Shown: positions 27,268 to 37,400 of the stretch, one piece after another
How the letters are laid out: each line of letters begins with the position of its first letter
How positions within the stretch are numbered: the stretch's first letter is position 1
Assembly: GCA_017454375.1 (NCBI GenBank)
Contig: JAFTDB010000021.1
Location: 1 to 60,430, forward strand
Direction: 5' to 3'
DNA: 60,430 nt
Origin: Acholeplasmatales bacterium
GTDB lineage: Bacteria > Bacillota_I > Bacilli_A > Acholeplasmatales > Anaeroplasmataceae
Made by a program: the position numbers and the translations under genes
Notes under the pieces: model-generated
The model's database searches: none
What the model was told of the DNA's origin: nothing
The model's input: the letters and a program-made list of their open reading frames with translations, nothing else

Positions 27268-28326
27268 TTATTTTAAAGTAATATTTCTTTCAGATAATAA
27301 ATCAATTATCCTATTATTGAAATCTTTATACCCACAAGTTACATAATCGACCATATAAATTGGTATTGAATCAATAATATCTTTGATATCAGGCTGTCCT
27401 AATAAATTAACATTATGCTCTTTTGCATGATGCAATAATGACCAAGATGTAACAGTTTTAAACGCATCTTTTGTAGATGGTGATGTTTGAGCCTGATTAA
27501 TTCTTAGATATTTAATGTCCATATTCTTTTCTTTAATACATTCTTCTTTTATTTTCTTTATTAAGGCATTAGAATCAATTTCATGATGCCAATTAGATAT
27601 AATATCATTTGAATCTAACAAAGAAAAAATACCACTTCTATTATCTGCTTGAGAAAATAATACAACACCAGCCTTTTTCCCATCATCAGTTATATTAGAA
27701 TAAGTTAATTTTGAAAATGAATTAATATTTTGATAATTTACATAATCAAATAAATTTTTATTGTTATATTTAACAGTTTTTATAAATTCCTCTAATTCAT
27801 TGAAATTAGAATTTCCTTCATAATATTTATTAATATTAAATAGTATGAATTCACCAGGATTTTCATCTAAAAATTTTAATATTAATTTTAAATTATTTTC
27901 AAATTCTTCACTAATCAAGCCATGTGAATTATAAAATATACCATCAACATTACATACTCTAACATCTAAATATCTAGCCCCAGCACATAGTTGTTTATAA
28001 ACATCTTCACTTTGTGCTCTTGCTAGACGCACCATCATGCCTTTCCCCAAAAAGCGTAATAATCTATTATTTACTATATTATCTTCACTTTTATTAGGAG
28101 CTGAATAATAATCAATTTTATCACTTAAGGCATCATGACTTCCAAGCATTGAAATTCTAGTTAATGATACATTTTTAAATTCTGGATTTTGATTAACAAT
28201 ATCTCTAAAGAAATGAGAATGATCATTATATGATGATTTTGAATAAGTAGTTATTGGAGATGATATTAAAATTGAAAAAAGCCCAAAAATAACTATTAAT
28301 ATATAAATAATTATATGCTTTTTCAA
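27268..28326 (-). CDS. secreted or membrane-anchored PI-PLC X-domain protein
   Basis: Phosphatidylinositol-specific phospholipase C fold. A single N-terminal hydrophobic segment (residues 5-23, IIIYILIVIFGLFSILI) acts as signal or anchor. The first catalytic His is in MLGSHDALSDK (near residue 63), the metal/inositol region is QLCAGARYLDVRVC, and the second His is in YNSHGL (near residue 133), followed by FLDENPGEFILFNINKYYEG, the typical post-His block. The length is 352 aa. The start codon is TTG with a perfect GGAGGTGAT ribosome site 5 bases away. The substrate is not determined: bacterial members cleave PI or GPI anchors, and some act on other phosphodiesters. Confidence 0.82.
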   Translation of the reverse strand: MKKHIIIYILIVIFGLFSILISSPITTYSKSSYNDHSHFFRDIVNQNPEFKNVSLTRISMLGSHDALSDKIDYYSAPNKSEDNIVNNRLLRFLGKGMMVRLARAQSEDVYKQLCAGARYLDVRVCNVDGIFYNSHGLISEEFENNLKLILKFLDENPGEFILFNINKYYEGNSNFNELEEFIKTVKYNNKNLFDYVNYQNINSFSKLTYSNITDDGKKAGVVLFSQADNRSGIFSLLDSNDIISNWHHEIDSNALIKKIKEECIKEKNMDIKYLRINQAQTSPSTKDAFKTVTSWSLLHHAKEHNVNLLGQPDIKDIIDSIPIYMVDYVTCGYKDFNNRIIDLLSERNITLK

Positions 28327-28375
28327 AATATCACCTCCAACATCTTATTTTTATTATTTTATCACTTTTAAAAAG

Positions 28376-28407
28376 GTAAAAATACCCACAAATAAATTGT
28401 GGGCATT
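28376..28407 (-). terminator. terminator of the 464-residue gene
   Basis: On the minus strand the stem GCCCACAA/TTTGTGGGT with a short AT loop is followed by ATTTTTAC. Confidence 0.8.
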
Positions 28408-28412
28408 ATCGA

Positions 28413-29807
28413 TTATTCTTTTATTTCAGTTGCTTGAACTTCAGGCACTTCTATAGCTTTTTCACTTAATTCAACCTTAGTAGTTGCTAAAGTAGGATCC
28501 TCTAAATCATTTTTAAGATTAGCCTGGAATTCCTTAGTATCAATAGCTTGCTTAACAACCTTAACCTCTACTTTTGGTTTTTCTTCTACAACCTTTTTTT
28601 CTTCTGGCTCTATTCTTTTTGGATGCCTTTTAACATTTTTAGGTCCACCTGTTGTTTTAGTTCTTTCTGGAGCTTTGCTATCACCAAGGTTAAGTTTAAT
28701 TTTTCTTTCACTACTAACTGTTCTGTTATTTCTTCTTGTGCTTTTTAATGCGCCTCTTCTTGGGCTTACTTTTTCTTCAGCTTTAGCGCTTTTAGTTGCA
28801 GTCTTTTCTTCCTTTGCTACTTCTTTTAATACTGCATTAGCTTTTAAATATTCAGGCTTAACCTCACCTAAATTTAATTCTTTAACAGCTCCTATCATTT
28901 TTTTAATTTGAGCTTGATTAGTACGAGTTTCACGAACTGCCTCAACAACCTTCAAACAAAAAGCAGCTCTTTCCTTTCCAGCTCCTTTAAGCTTAGCTAT
29001 CTGTTCAGCAGTTGGGAATTCTCCTTCCTTTAGCCTTGGAAATTTGTGATGTAGGTAGCGAATTGCAACATCCTCTAATGCCTTATCATCGCCATAACCC
29101 TTTCTGGTATTATCCTTATAAGCATTATATGTTCTTTTGAATGCCTTATATTCCTTTGAAGTTCTTCCAAGTCTTCTTTCCCAAGTACTAGGCTTTTGTT
29201 TTTCAAAAGCTTTAGCAATTGAGTGATTAGATTCAGGTATTTTACTTTCAATTGCCTTTAAGGTATCATATGTTAACGTTCTTCCGTTTTCAAAGGAAGT
29301 ATATTTATCCTTATATCTACCATGCACCTTAAATTCTAGTTTATAATCTTGCTCATCTTTAAATAATTTAATAAATTTATCTCTATTTTTATCTAAATTT
29401 TTAATATAACCTTTATAAGCAAAGCCTTTTAATTCTTCACTTTCCTTTGGCTTAATTGATTCATAAAATTCATCATCCTCAAGCTTTGCTTGAATGAAGC
29501 CTACTGGATCATTAAAGAAAAATTTTAATGCTAAATCATATTCCTTAGATTGCATATTAGTTAAATCATTAGGATTAGCAGCGAGTTGCTTTTGCACAAC
29601 CATTGTAGCAACTTGGTTTTTACATGTATAAATTAATTCCTGTAAGCTTTGTTTAGGAATTCTTCTATCCAATCCATATTTTAATATATATGCAATGGAT
29701 TTATTAATATAATCCATTTCATTATTGCCTTTATAATTTTTAAAAATATCATCTATCATGCCGTGGACATTGCAATCATATAATTCTTTTCTTGTTTCTG
29801 GAGTCAT
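28413..29807 (-). CDS. cytoplasmic protein of unknown function with basic, low-complexity C-terminus
   Basis: I do not recognise it. I choose ATG 29807 (464 aa), which has GAGGTG 7 bases upstream; an in-frame extension to 29870 lacks support. No signal peptide or membrane segment is seen. Residues 1-150 are helical and acidic/aromatic. Residues 150-330 are lysine-rich with a helical repeat-like look (YKAFKRTYNAYKDNTRKGYG, KGAGKERAAFCLKVVEAV). From about residue 340 the tail is disordered: Lys/Arg/Ser-rich, then Glu/Val/Lys-rich. The basic tail suggests nucleic acid contact, but no known domain backs this. It is monocistronic with its own terminator, between the PI-PLC and GGDEF genes. Confidence 0.6.
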   Translation of the reverse strand: MTPETRKELYDCNVHGMIDDIFKNYKGNNEMDYINKSIAYILKYGLDRRIPKQSLQELIYTCKNQVATMVVQKQLAANPNDLTNMQSKEYDLALKFFFNDPVGFIQAKLEDDEFYESIKPKESEELKGFAYKGYIKNLDKNRDKFIKLFKDEQDYKLEFKVHGRYKDKYTSFENGRTLTYDTLKAIESKIPESNHSIAKAFEKQKPSTWERRLGRTSKEYKAFKRTYNAYKDNTRKGYGDDKALEDVAIRYLHHKFPRLKEGEFPTAEQIAKLKGAGKERAAFCLKVVEAVRETRTNQAQIKKMIGAVKELNLGEVKPEYLKANAVLKEVAKEEKTATKSAKAEEKVSPRRGALKSTRRNNRTVSSERKIKLNLGDSKAPERTKTTGGPKNVKRHPKRIEPEEKKVVEEKPKVEVKVVKQAIDTKEFQANLKNDLEDPTLATTKVELSEKAIEVPEVQATEIKE

Positions 29808-29896
29808 AATTAGCACCTCACTTTTTTGTTTGATGATATTGTACAACATTGTATGCAACAAATATGCCACAAAAAAAACACCTCAAATTAATAATA

Positions 29897-30058
29897 TGTA
29901 CCCAATGTCAAGGACACTAATAAAAAATGGTATATGTTATTAATAAGGAATCAATCCCCTAGGGGATTCGCGGCCTAGATTGAAGCTGATTGTACATTGA
30001 TATGATATCTCTAAAGTAGAAAACGTCTTTTTTATAAGTGTCTACTTTATAGGGTCTA
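29897..30058. mobile_element. 162-bp remnant or MITE with IS3-like terminal inverted repeats
   Basis: The left end TGTACCCAATGTCAAGGACA... (29897-29917) and the reverse complement of the right end (30038-30058, TAGACCCTATAAAGTAGACA...) match at 13 of 21 positions, sharing ACCC near the tip and GACAC at the inner edge. Inside are a perfect 16-base palindrome, AATCCCCTAGGGGATT (29953-29968), and AAAGTAG/CTACTTT (30013-30019 and 30042-30048). No open frame remains. The end sequences look to me like those of IS3/IS150-group elements, and that is memory-based inference. No target duplication is visible. The rest of 29808-30131 holds only the GGDEF gene terminator. Confidence 0.45.
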
Positions 30059-30090
30059 TTTTAATTTGCTTAGCTGTTTTTTTATACATT

Positions 30091-30124
30091 TCACAAAAAT
30101 AATCGGTGATAAATCTCACCGACT
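30091..30124 (-). terminator. terminator of the GGDEF gene
   Basis: On the minus strand TCGGTGA, loop GATTTA, TCACCGA, then TTATTTTTG. Confidence 0.85.
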
Positions 30125-30131
30125 ATTTGAT

Positions 30132-31343
30132 TTATTTACTATTTTTTGCGGCAGACTTAATCTGCTTCTTTTGATCATACATCGCAAAATCAGCTCTTTC
30201 AAACATATGTCTAAAGCTGTAATCCTCGCCTTGAATATATTCTGCCATACCAAAAGCCATTACTACTTCATTCTTCTTTATATTGGATTCTATCTTCTTT
30301 TTAAATATAGATACTAATTCATCTTTAACTTCAAAATCATCTTCACTTAGTAAGGCCATGAATTCATCTCCACCAATTCTATAAACCTTACTATTTCTAA
30401 ATGTATTTTTAATTAATTCACAAGCACTAATGATATATCTATCACCCTCCTGGTGACCAAGAGTATCATTAACCTTCTTTAGATTATTGATATCAAATAC
30501 AATTAACGCAAAATCCTTTAATTGATTTTCATTGATTAAATTATCGATTCTTTCCTGAGCCTCTAAATATGCAAGTCTACTTTCAACTCCTGTTAGGGCA
30601 TCAGTATAAGCAAGCTCCCAGGCTTCCTTTAGCTCTTTAGATTGTTCTTTCTCATGAGCTAAAGTTTTTTCTAGATTCTCTCTATATTCTTCTTTTTCAT
30701 TTTCAATAACGAATACACGAAGTAAACATGTACCTACTAAATAACCAATTGAATATAGCGGTAATAATGGATTAAACATTTGAATTGCAATAGCTGTTAG
30801 CATTGATACTGCTAATAAGCCAACTGTTAGATATCTTCTACCCTCTAGGCCTTTAGTACGTATCGCCCCAACAAATGAATAAACGGCTGTAACAAATAAT
30901 AAGATTGTCTGTATACCAAGTATCCAATATCTTCCAGTTGCGGTTTCATAATCGCCAGCTCCGTTAAGGCTAAACAAAATCGGCTTAAAGATATTAATAA
31001 TCATTAAGATAATTATTGTTACAAAGAATATAATACCAGCACCTGGTAATATTTTACGGAAGATAGTTTTATCTTCTATATATGTTACAACATATTGTGT
31101 TAATGCCATAATACCGGCAGCCATAGCTATGAAATATATTTCAGTATCAACATATAAAGGTATTCTGTATCTGTAATAATCTAATATACCCCATAATATA
31201 TCTGTAATATAATAAAAAGTTACAGCATATAAAAAGAATCTATAGCTTCTAATAATATGATCGTTATGTCGTTTGAAAAGGATATCATGATTGGTAATAA
31301 TTAGGATAATTACTGCCAATGTACCAATTAATGCATAATACAT
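30132..31343 (-). CDS. membrane-bound diguanylate cyclase (GGDEF)
   Basis: Makes cyclic di-GMP from two GTP. The N-terminal half (to about residue 210) has seven or so hydrophobic segments forming a membrane sensor with no named domain. A short coiled coil (EEYRENLEKTLAHEKEQSKELK) leads into the catalytic domain (YTDALTGVESRLAYLE, DINNLKKVNDTLGHQEGD, then RIGGDEFMALL near residue 324). The GGDEF active-site loop is intact, so it should be active. The RxxD inhibitory site is RNSK here, so product inhibition through that site is unlikely. The length is 403 aa. TTGGAG precedes the ATG. No phosphodiesterase or c-di-GMP receptor is in the window. Confidence 0.9.
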   Translation of the reverse strand: MYYALIGTLAVIILIITNHDILFKRHNDHIIRSYRFFLYAVTFYYITDILWGILDYYRYRIPLYVDTEIYFIAMAAGIMALTQYVVTYIEDKTIFRKILPGAGIIFFVTIIILMIINIFKPILFSLNGAGDYETATGRYWILGIQTILLFVTAVYSFVGAIRTKGLEGRRYLTVGLLAVSMLTAIAIQMFNPLLPLYSIGYLVGTCLLRVFVIENEKEEYRENLEKTLAHEKEQSKELKEAWELAYTDALTGVESRLAYLEAQERIDNLINENQLKDFALIVFDINNLKKVNDTLGHQEGDRYIISACELIKNTFRNSKVYRIGGDEFMALLSEDDFEVKDELVSIFKKKIESNIKKNEVVMAFGMAEYIQGEDYSFRHMFERADFAMYDQKKQIKSAAKNSK

Positions 31344-31445
31344 AATTCATCAACTCCAACACCAAATTATATAAAAATGTCATTTTCATTTCTATTTATT
31401 ATACTCACTATATTAAATCTTTTCAAGTTTTCAGGATTACCAAAA

Positions 31446-31481
31446 GAAAAAGCTCTTTAGGGTTAACCTAAAAAGCTTTTC
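31446..31481 (-). terminator. terminator of the 2256-residue gene
   Basis: On the minus strand AAAGCTTTTTAGG, loop TTAA, CCTAAAGAGCTTT, then TTCTTTT. One mismatch in the stem. Confidence 0.8.
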
Positions 31482-31494
31482 ATTATTTAGATAG

Positions 31495-34400
31495 TTATGC
31501 TTTTACTATACATGGTAATACATTACCATTTACAATTTGCCAATACTTATTAGAATCATCATCAAGCTCACTATAGCATCTAATCTTATATAGAGTCTTA
31601 TCAAAGATAGCTGCTTGAGGTGATTTTGCTTCAAGCATAGCTAGATCCATTGCTGTACCACGATAATAAATATCTACTATATAATTTGGACTAGCATTGT
31701 AAATTAATGAGGAATCCTCAAAGCTGTCAAGCTTTGATAATACAATTCTCTTTAAGCTACCAGTATTTGAAGTAATATTTATACCACCTATTCCAGCTGC
31801 ATCTGGAAGCACAAGTATCTCAACATAATCTAAGAATTTATCAATTGCATTCTTATGCAGGTGTTGTAAGCCACTTGGCAACAACATAACCTTGAAGTTG
31901 TTTTCTGGACTCGCTATATCATAATAATTACCAGTTAATTCATAAATTACACTAACAAGACTACGAACATCTTCTATCTCATTTGAAGAAACTTGCATCT
32001 TGTCAGGTACTATGAAGACGTTCTTAGTATTTCTGATTGGAGTGAAATCTCCATTATCTCTGATTACATAAGTTTGGTAACTTGCTCTACCGATTGGAGA
32101 TGTATTTCCTTGAATAAGCTTAGTACCACCAACTAATTCAACTTCAATATATAAATCAGGTAATACGTTATACAATGCGCCTGTATTTTTAGTACCAGGA
32201 GTAATAGCATCTGTGTATTTTGTATTTTCTGAAATCCAAGGTGTTCCCTTAGAATCAACTATAGATTTATAGCTACTAATGTAATAATAATCTTTTGATA
32301 ATCCTATAGCAGATAAATCTGTAGCAAATGTATAGCTTCCATCATCATAATAGCCATCATATCTTTTATCTGTAAACAATTCATAGCCTTTATATAAATA
32401 ATGGACATATCTAACTTCTTTATTATCAGTTTCAAATTCTACATTTGCATCTGCAGTTATAGGTGTTGTAGGAAGATTATATGAATATAATACACCACCA
32501 TTTGATCTAGTTAATTCTTTATCTGTTAATAGAGGAATAGAAAACTTAGAAATACGATTATCTAAAACTGTTTCTTCAACAAATACAGATTTTCCGTCAA
32601 AATGAGTTACATATAAATCAAATGGTAAGATAATATCATAGCCATAATAATATGGAAGAGTTACTGGATTATTCTTAGCATTTAATCCTGTACCATTTAA
32701 TACTGCAGTAGTAGACTCAGTATTATATGTTATAGAAATCTTATTTGGAGTCCATAATGCATATAATGTAACAAAACCATTTTCATCTATAAATTGTTCT
32801 AGATCTTCTACTACACCCTTTGTGATGTAATTACTTGAATTTCTTATAGCATCTGGCTTTGATGATATAGATGCTTGAAGTAGAGCACCATCAACAAATG
32901 CATAATCAGTATTTGTTATAGGTCTTGTCATACCATCAACATATTTATAATTAAATCCAGAAATAATTTCATTATAATTCTTTTCTACTAAATAGAACCA
33001 TGATTCAGCAAATGCTACATCAGTTGTCCATCCAGCGAATGTATAGCCAGTCTTATTAAAGCCAATAGATGCCATTGAAGTTAGGGGTTGTTCAACCTTT
33101 GAATTCCTTTGACTTCCTTCAAAATATAAGACTTGATTATCAGAAGTTTTTCCACCATTAGCATCATAGATAATGTAATATCTTACAAGATCCCATTTAG
33201 CATAGAATGTAACATTTTCGCTTACCTTATAATTACCATCAGTTTCTTTCCATACTACATCAGCTAAAGTACCATTCTTCTTTGTCATCCATCCAGCAAC
33301 TGAGTATCCTGTTACACTTGCCTCTGATGGTGTGTAATATTCAATTTCTACATCCTTCCAAATTGCATATAAAGTAACACTACCAACTTGAGAATCTTTG
33401 AAGTTAGTTAAGTCATATAATGAATTTAGGTTAGTTATTACTTTTCCATCTGCTGATGTAGACCAACCTAGGAATACATGTCTATAAGTATCAGTCTTAT
33501 TGACTGCATTTTCTAAATTAGTATCAAATGTTACAGTTGATTCTTTAATAATATATTGATCACCATTTGGAGAATAAATACTGAAGTTCATATCCTTTGA
33601 ATCAGTATACATTGTGATCGCAGGTTTTTCACCCATACCACCATTAGAATCAAATGTAATCATATTAATTGTGAAATGAGCATATAATGTTTGAGCATAT
33701 TGCTCATTATTGTATTTTACATAAGATGTGCTTGTTATCTTATCGCCACCAGTAATATCAGTATACCAACCATCGAAGCGATATCCTGATTTTTGTGGTG
33801 TAGGTAGGTTACCATAAGTGCCATTACCAAAATTATAATCAACTAGGTAAGGTACTACTGTACCTGTTCCATCATTATAATTTAGATTAACAATAAACTT
33901 TTGACTGATGATTTGTGATTCATAACCACCAACATCAAATCTTAATAATCTTACAACATCATCAGTATCGATGATATTATCAAGATTTACATCACCATAG
34001 CTAATTGAGAAGCTTGGATTTAAACTTGTCATTTCGCTGATATAATTAGCTCTTTCAAAGTCATCTAATACGATGTATTTAGATACGATTAATACATCAA
34101 GCATATCAATTGCACCATCACCATTAACATCACCAGGTAAATGGTCAACAATATTGATATAGCCTTCATATGATAAGAATTCTAATTTATTACCATTCTT
34201 ATCTGTAAATCTATCAGTATTGCCTTTATTTACAACATCAATTTTGTATCTATCCTCTGCAGAGGCATTAGCTGGTGTTTCAAACACTAGCTTTAATATT
34301 GTGCCATCAGTAGACACATCAGATGATGTTTGTGCTAAAACAACATTTAAATGATCTTCATATTCCTTAAAGCTACTAATCTTTGAATCATTTAAAATAT

Positions 34401-37400
34401 TACCTAATCTATATGAAACAAGTGTTAGATTAGAATCATAAATGATTGAGAAATTAGCTGATGTAATTCCAACATTCGCGTGTAAATCTACATACACAAC
34501 TACCTGGTGCACACCAGGAAGTGCATATGAATCATTTACAACCACTCTTGGAAGCTTAGAGATATATTCTTTAGAAACATTTTCCACAACGATTGTATGT
34601 CCACATGTTTCACATGTATAAACTAATCCATTTAATACTTCACTTGATGTTTCAACTAAAGAATATAGATGTGGTTCTATATGTCCACAAATACCACATT
34701 CATGACCATAGTCTGTATGCGTTCTACCAGCCATATTATCTTCATGTAAATATGTATGAGGAATTGTTGGAATAGTTGTACCTTTTTCAAGTACATAATC
34801 AAGATATACCTTCTCATTTAATTCATTAAGGTAATATGGAACTCTATCTCCTGTATAGCCTACGGCTGCACAGGTTGCCTCTACACGGTTAATTATTTCA
34901 GTTGAATAAATATCTGCGAATAATTCTTTTACAACAAGATGACAATGCTCACATTCTTTAGTTGTATAACCATATAATCTAAAATATGGTTCACCTGTAA
35001 CAGAGTCAGTAAATACTTCAAATCCTTCTACTACTCTTTGTTCATTAATCCATGAATGGCTAGCACAAACTACATTTACTTCAAATTCAGCATAAGTAAA
35101 TCCTTTAGCCTTTAGGATTGCTTTTTGTTTACCAAGCTTTGTTACATCAATTGAAATAGTCGCTTCATCATTAACCTTTAGTTCTCTACCAGTAGTGGTT
35201 ACTAAATAAATCTTATCAGTACCTAATACTTGATTCGCTTTTTGATCAACTATCTTTGCACTTTCATCAGTTGTATAAGCAAATTCTGTGGTACCTGCAC
35301 CTCTAACATCAATTCTCTTTGGAGAATCTGGTAAGATGACATAATCAATATTAAATGTATATACTAAACCAGTTTCTTGAACAGATACATCTACTTGAAC
35401 CTTACGGCTAACTGATTCAGTTAAGCTAGCATTTTTGGAATCAAAGCCTCTTACTGCAACGATTGCTGGACTATATGATTTAACTACACCAGTTTGATCA
35501 TCCTTTAATCTTAATTGGATACCTGCTGGGTAGAATGCTTTAGTACCAGGCTCTAATACTAATGATTTATCAATATTATAAGTAGTATCCATTTCACCAC
35601 TAAACTTAAGTGTTGCTGTATATGTCTTTGAAGGTGGCCATTCAATTTCTTCTTTTATTCTATATATGTTATTAGATGATTGACCTGCAACATAATGACT
35701 AGTTAATTTAGAAATATTCTTATCTGTATCAAAGGCCATAAAACCATAGTTTTCAACCTCTGCAGTGGCAGATAAATTAACTACCTTAACATATAAATTA
35801 TTTATATTCTTTGTATCAGCAGCTGAACCAGCAATGCCACCAGCATATGCTTTACCATATGGACGACGTGTTGAGAATGACTTACCAGATTCGCACACTA
35901 TTCCTGCATCAACTCTACTATTACCATCAATTTGGGCATATGATAATTCTGCATCAGCACCATTGTAGCCAACTACGCCACCAGCATATACATCATTTGC
36001 GTTAGCACCATCCTCGTTAGAGCCATAATAACGTTTTGAATAGCCCTTAACATTTGTCCATTTCACAGCAATGTATTTAACTGAACCATAGTTTTCAGCT
36101 ACTACACCACCAACATAAATTTGGATAGCCTTATTGACGTTATTATTAGTTTCTTTTGAATCACGAGATATATTAATATCACAGCTATCAATATTGATGA
36201 ATGATATAGTGCCATTATTGACACCGGCAATAATACCTCCAACAAGCTTTGTTGAATCATTATCATCACTCTTTTGAATACTAGCTTTCCATATTTTCAA
36301 ACCATTAACTGAGCCAGTTGATGAAATATAACCAAATAATGATGGTTGTTTTTTTGCTGTGCTTAATTTGAAATTAGATATCAAATGGTCATTACCATTA
36401 AATGAACCAGCATATGGAGTAATATCATCAAAGAATTGTGTAATTGTTTCATTAGATAGATCTACATCTGTTATTAATGAATAACAATTATGACGATCTA
36501 ATGTGCCTATTAGCTTAAATTGATCAGCATTACCAATTATATATGGATCTTGTTGAGTACCACTACCAGCAATAAATGAATTCTTTACACCAACTCTAAA
36601 TGACATGTTGTAAATTGTATAAACCAGTGGTTCTTCTACACCATATTCATTTTTAGCATAAACTGGATCACCATATTTATCCTTAACCTCATACTTAACA
36701 ACTAAATTAAATGGCTTAGTTGTATTAACAGTATAAGTCTTTTTATCTTCTTGTCCCTCATTAAGCTTATTGCCATCTGAATCAGTTAAATAATATTTAA
36801 AGTTATTAATATCATAACCAAGTAATTGTGCTACAGATTGATTAATTTCTGTAAATTGAAGCTTATATCCTACTTCAACATTTCCAAATGTTTCAGCTTT
36901 AGTTTTATAAGAGCTTCTAAATACACCATCTTTTGCTGTATAGAAATAGTTCTTGTCTAGCTTTAATACATAAGCCATATCCTTAGATACTTGATAATCA
37001 ACATTTTCAACCATTTCATTTAGACGTTTTTCTATCTTAGCTAAATCATTATATGTTACATAATCATTTTCACCTGAACCATATTTATACTTTAATTCAT
37101 CGAAATTTACATTATTAATATCTTCTATCTTTAAAAGCATTTCAGTTCTTTGTTGAGTATTAATTGTTCTTATATAGTTAATACTTGTTAGGAATGTTGC
37201 GTAAACATCATTCATAAATTCAACAGATGCTAAAGCTGGAGATTGTCCGTTTAAATAACTTGAATTCGAATTTAAGAAATCAGCATAATATTCAAAAATT
37301 GAACGATGTGATTCAGTTTGCATAATGTTATCATAAAACATTTCTAAATAAGAAGTTCTATCTTGTGATGTTGACATTAATGCAGAATATAGCTTATTTG

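Noticed and set aside
29940..30060. Riboswitch upstream of the 464-residue gene
   Set aside because: No known aptamer core is recognisable, and the segment is better explained by inverted mobile-element-like ends.
30066..30317. Plus-strand frame of 83 residues at the start of the GGDEF region
   Set aside because: It runs antisense through the terminator and the conserved C-terminal part of the diguanylate cyclase gene.
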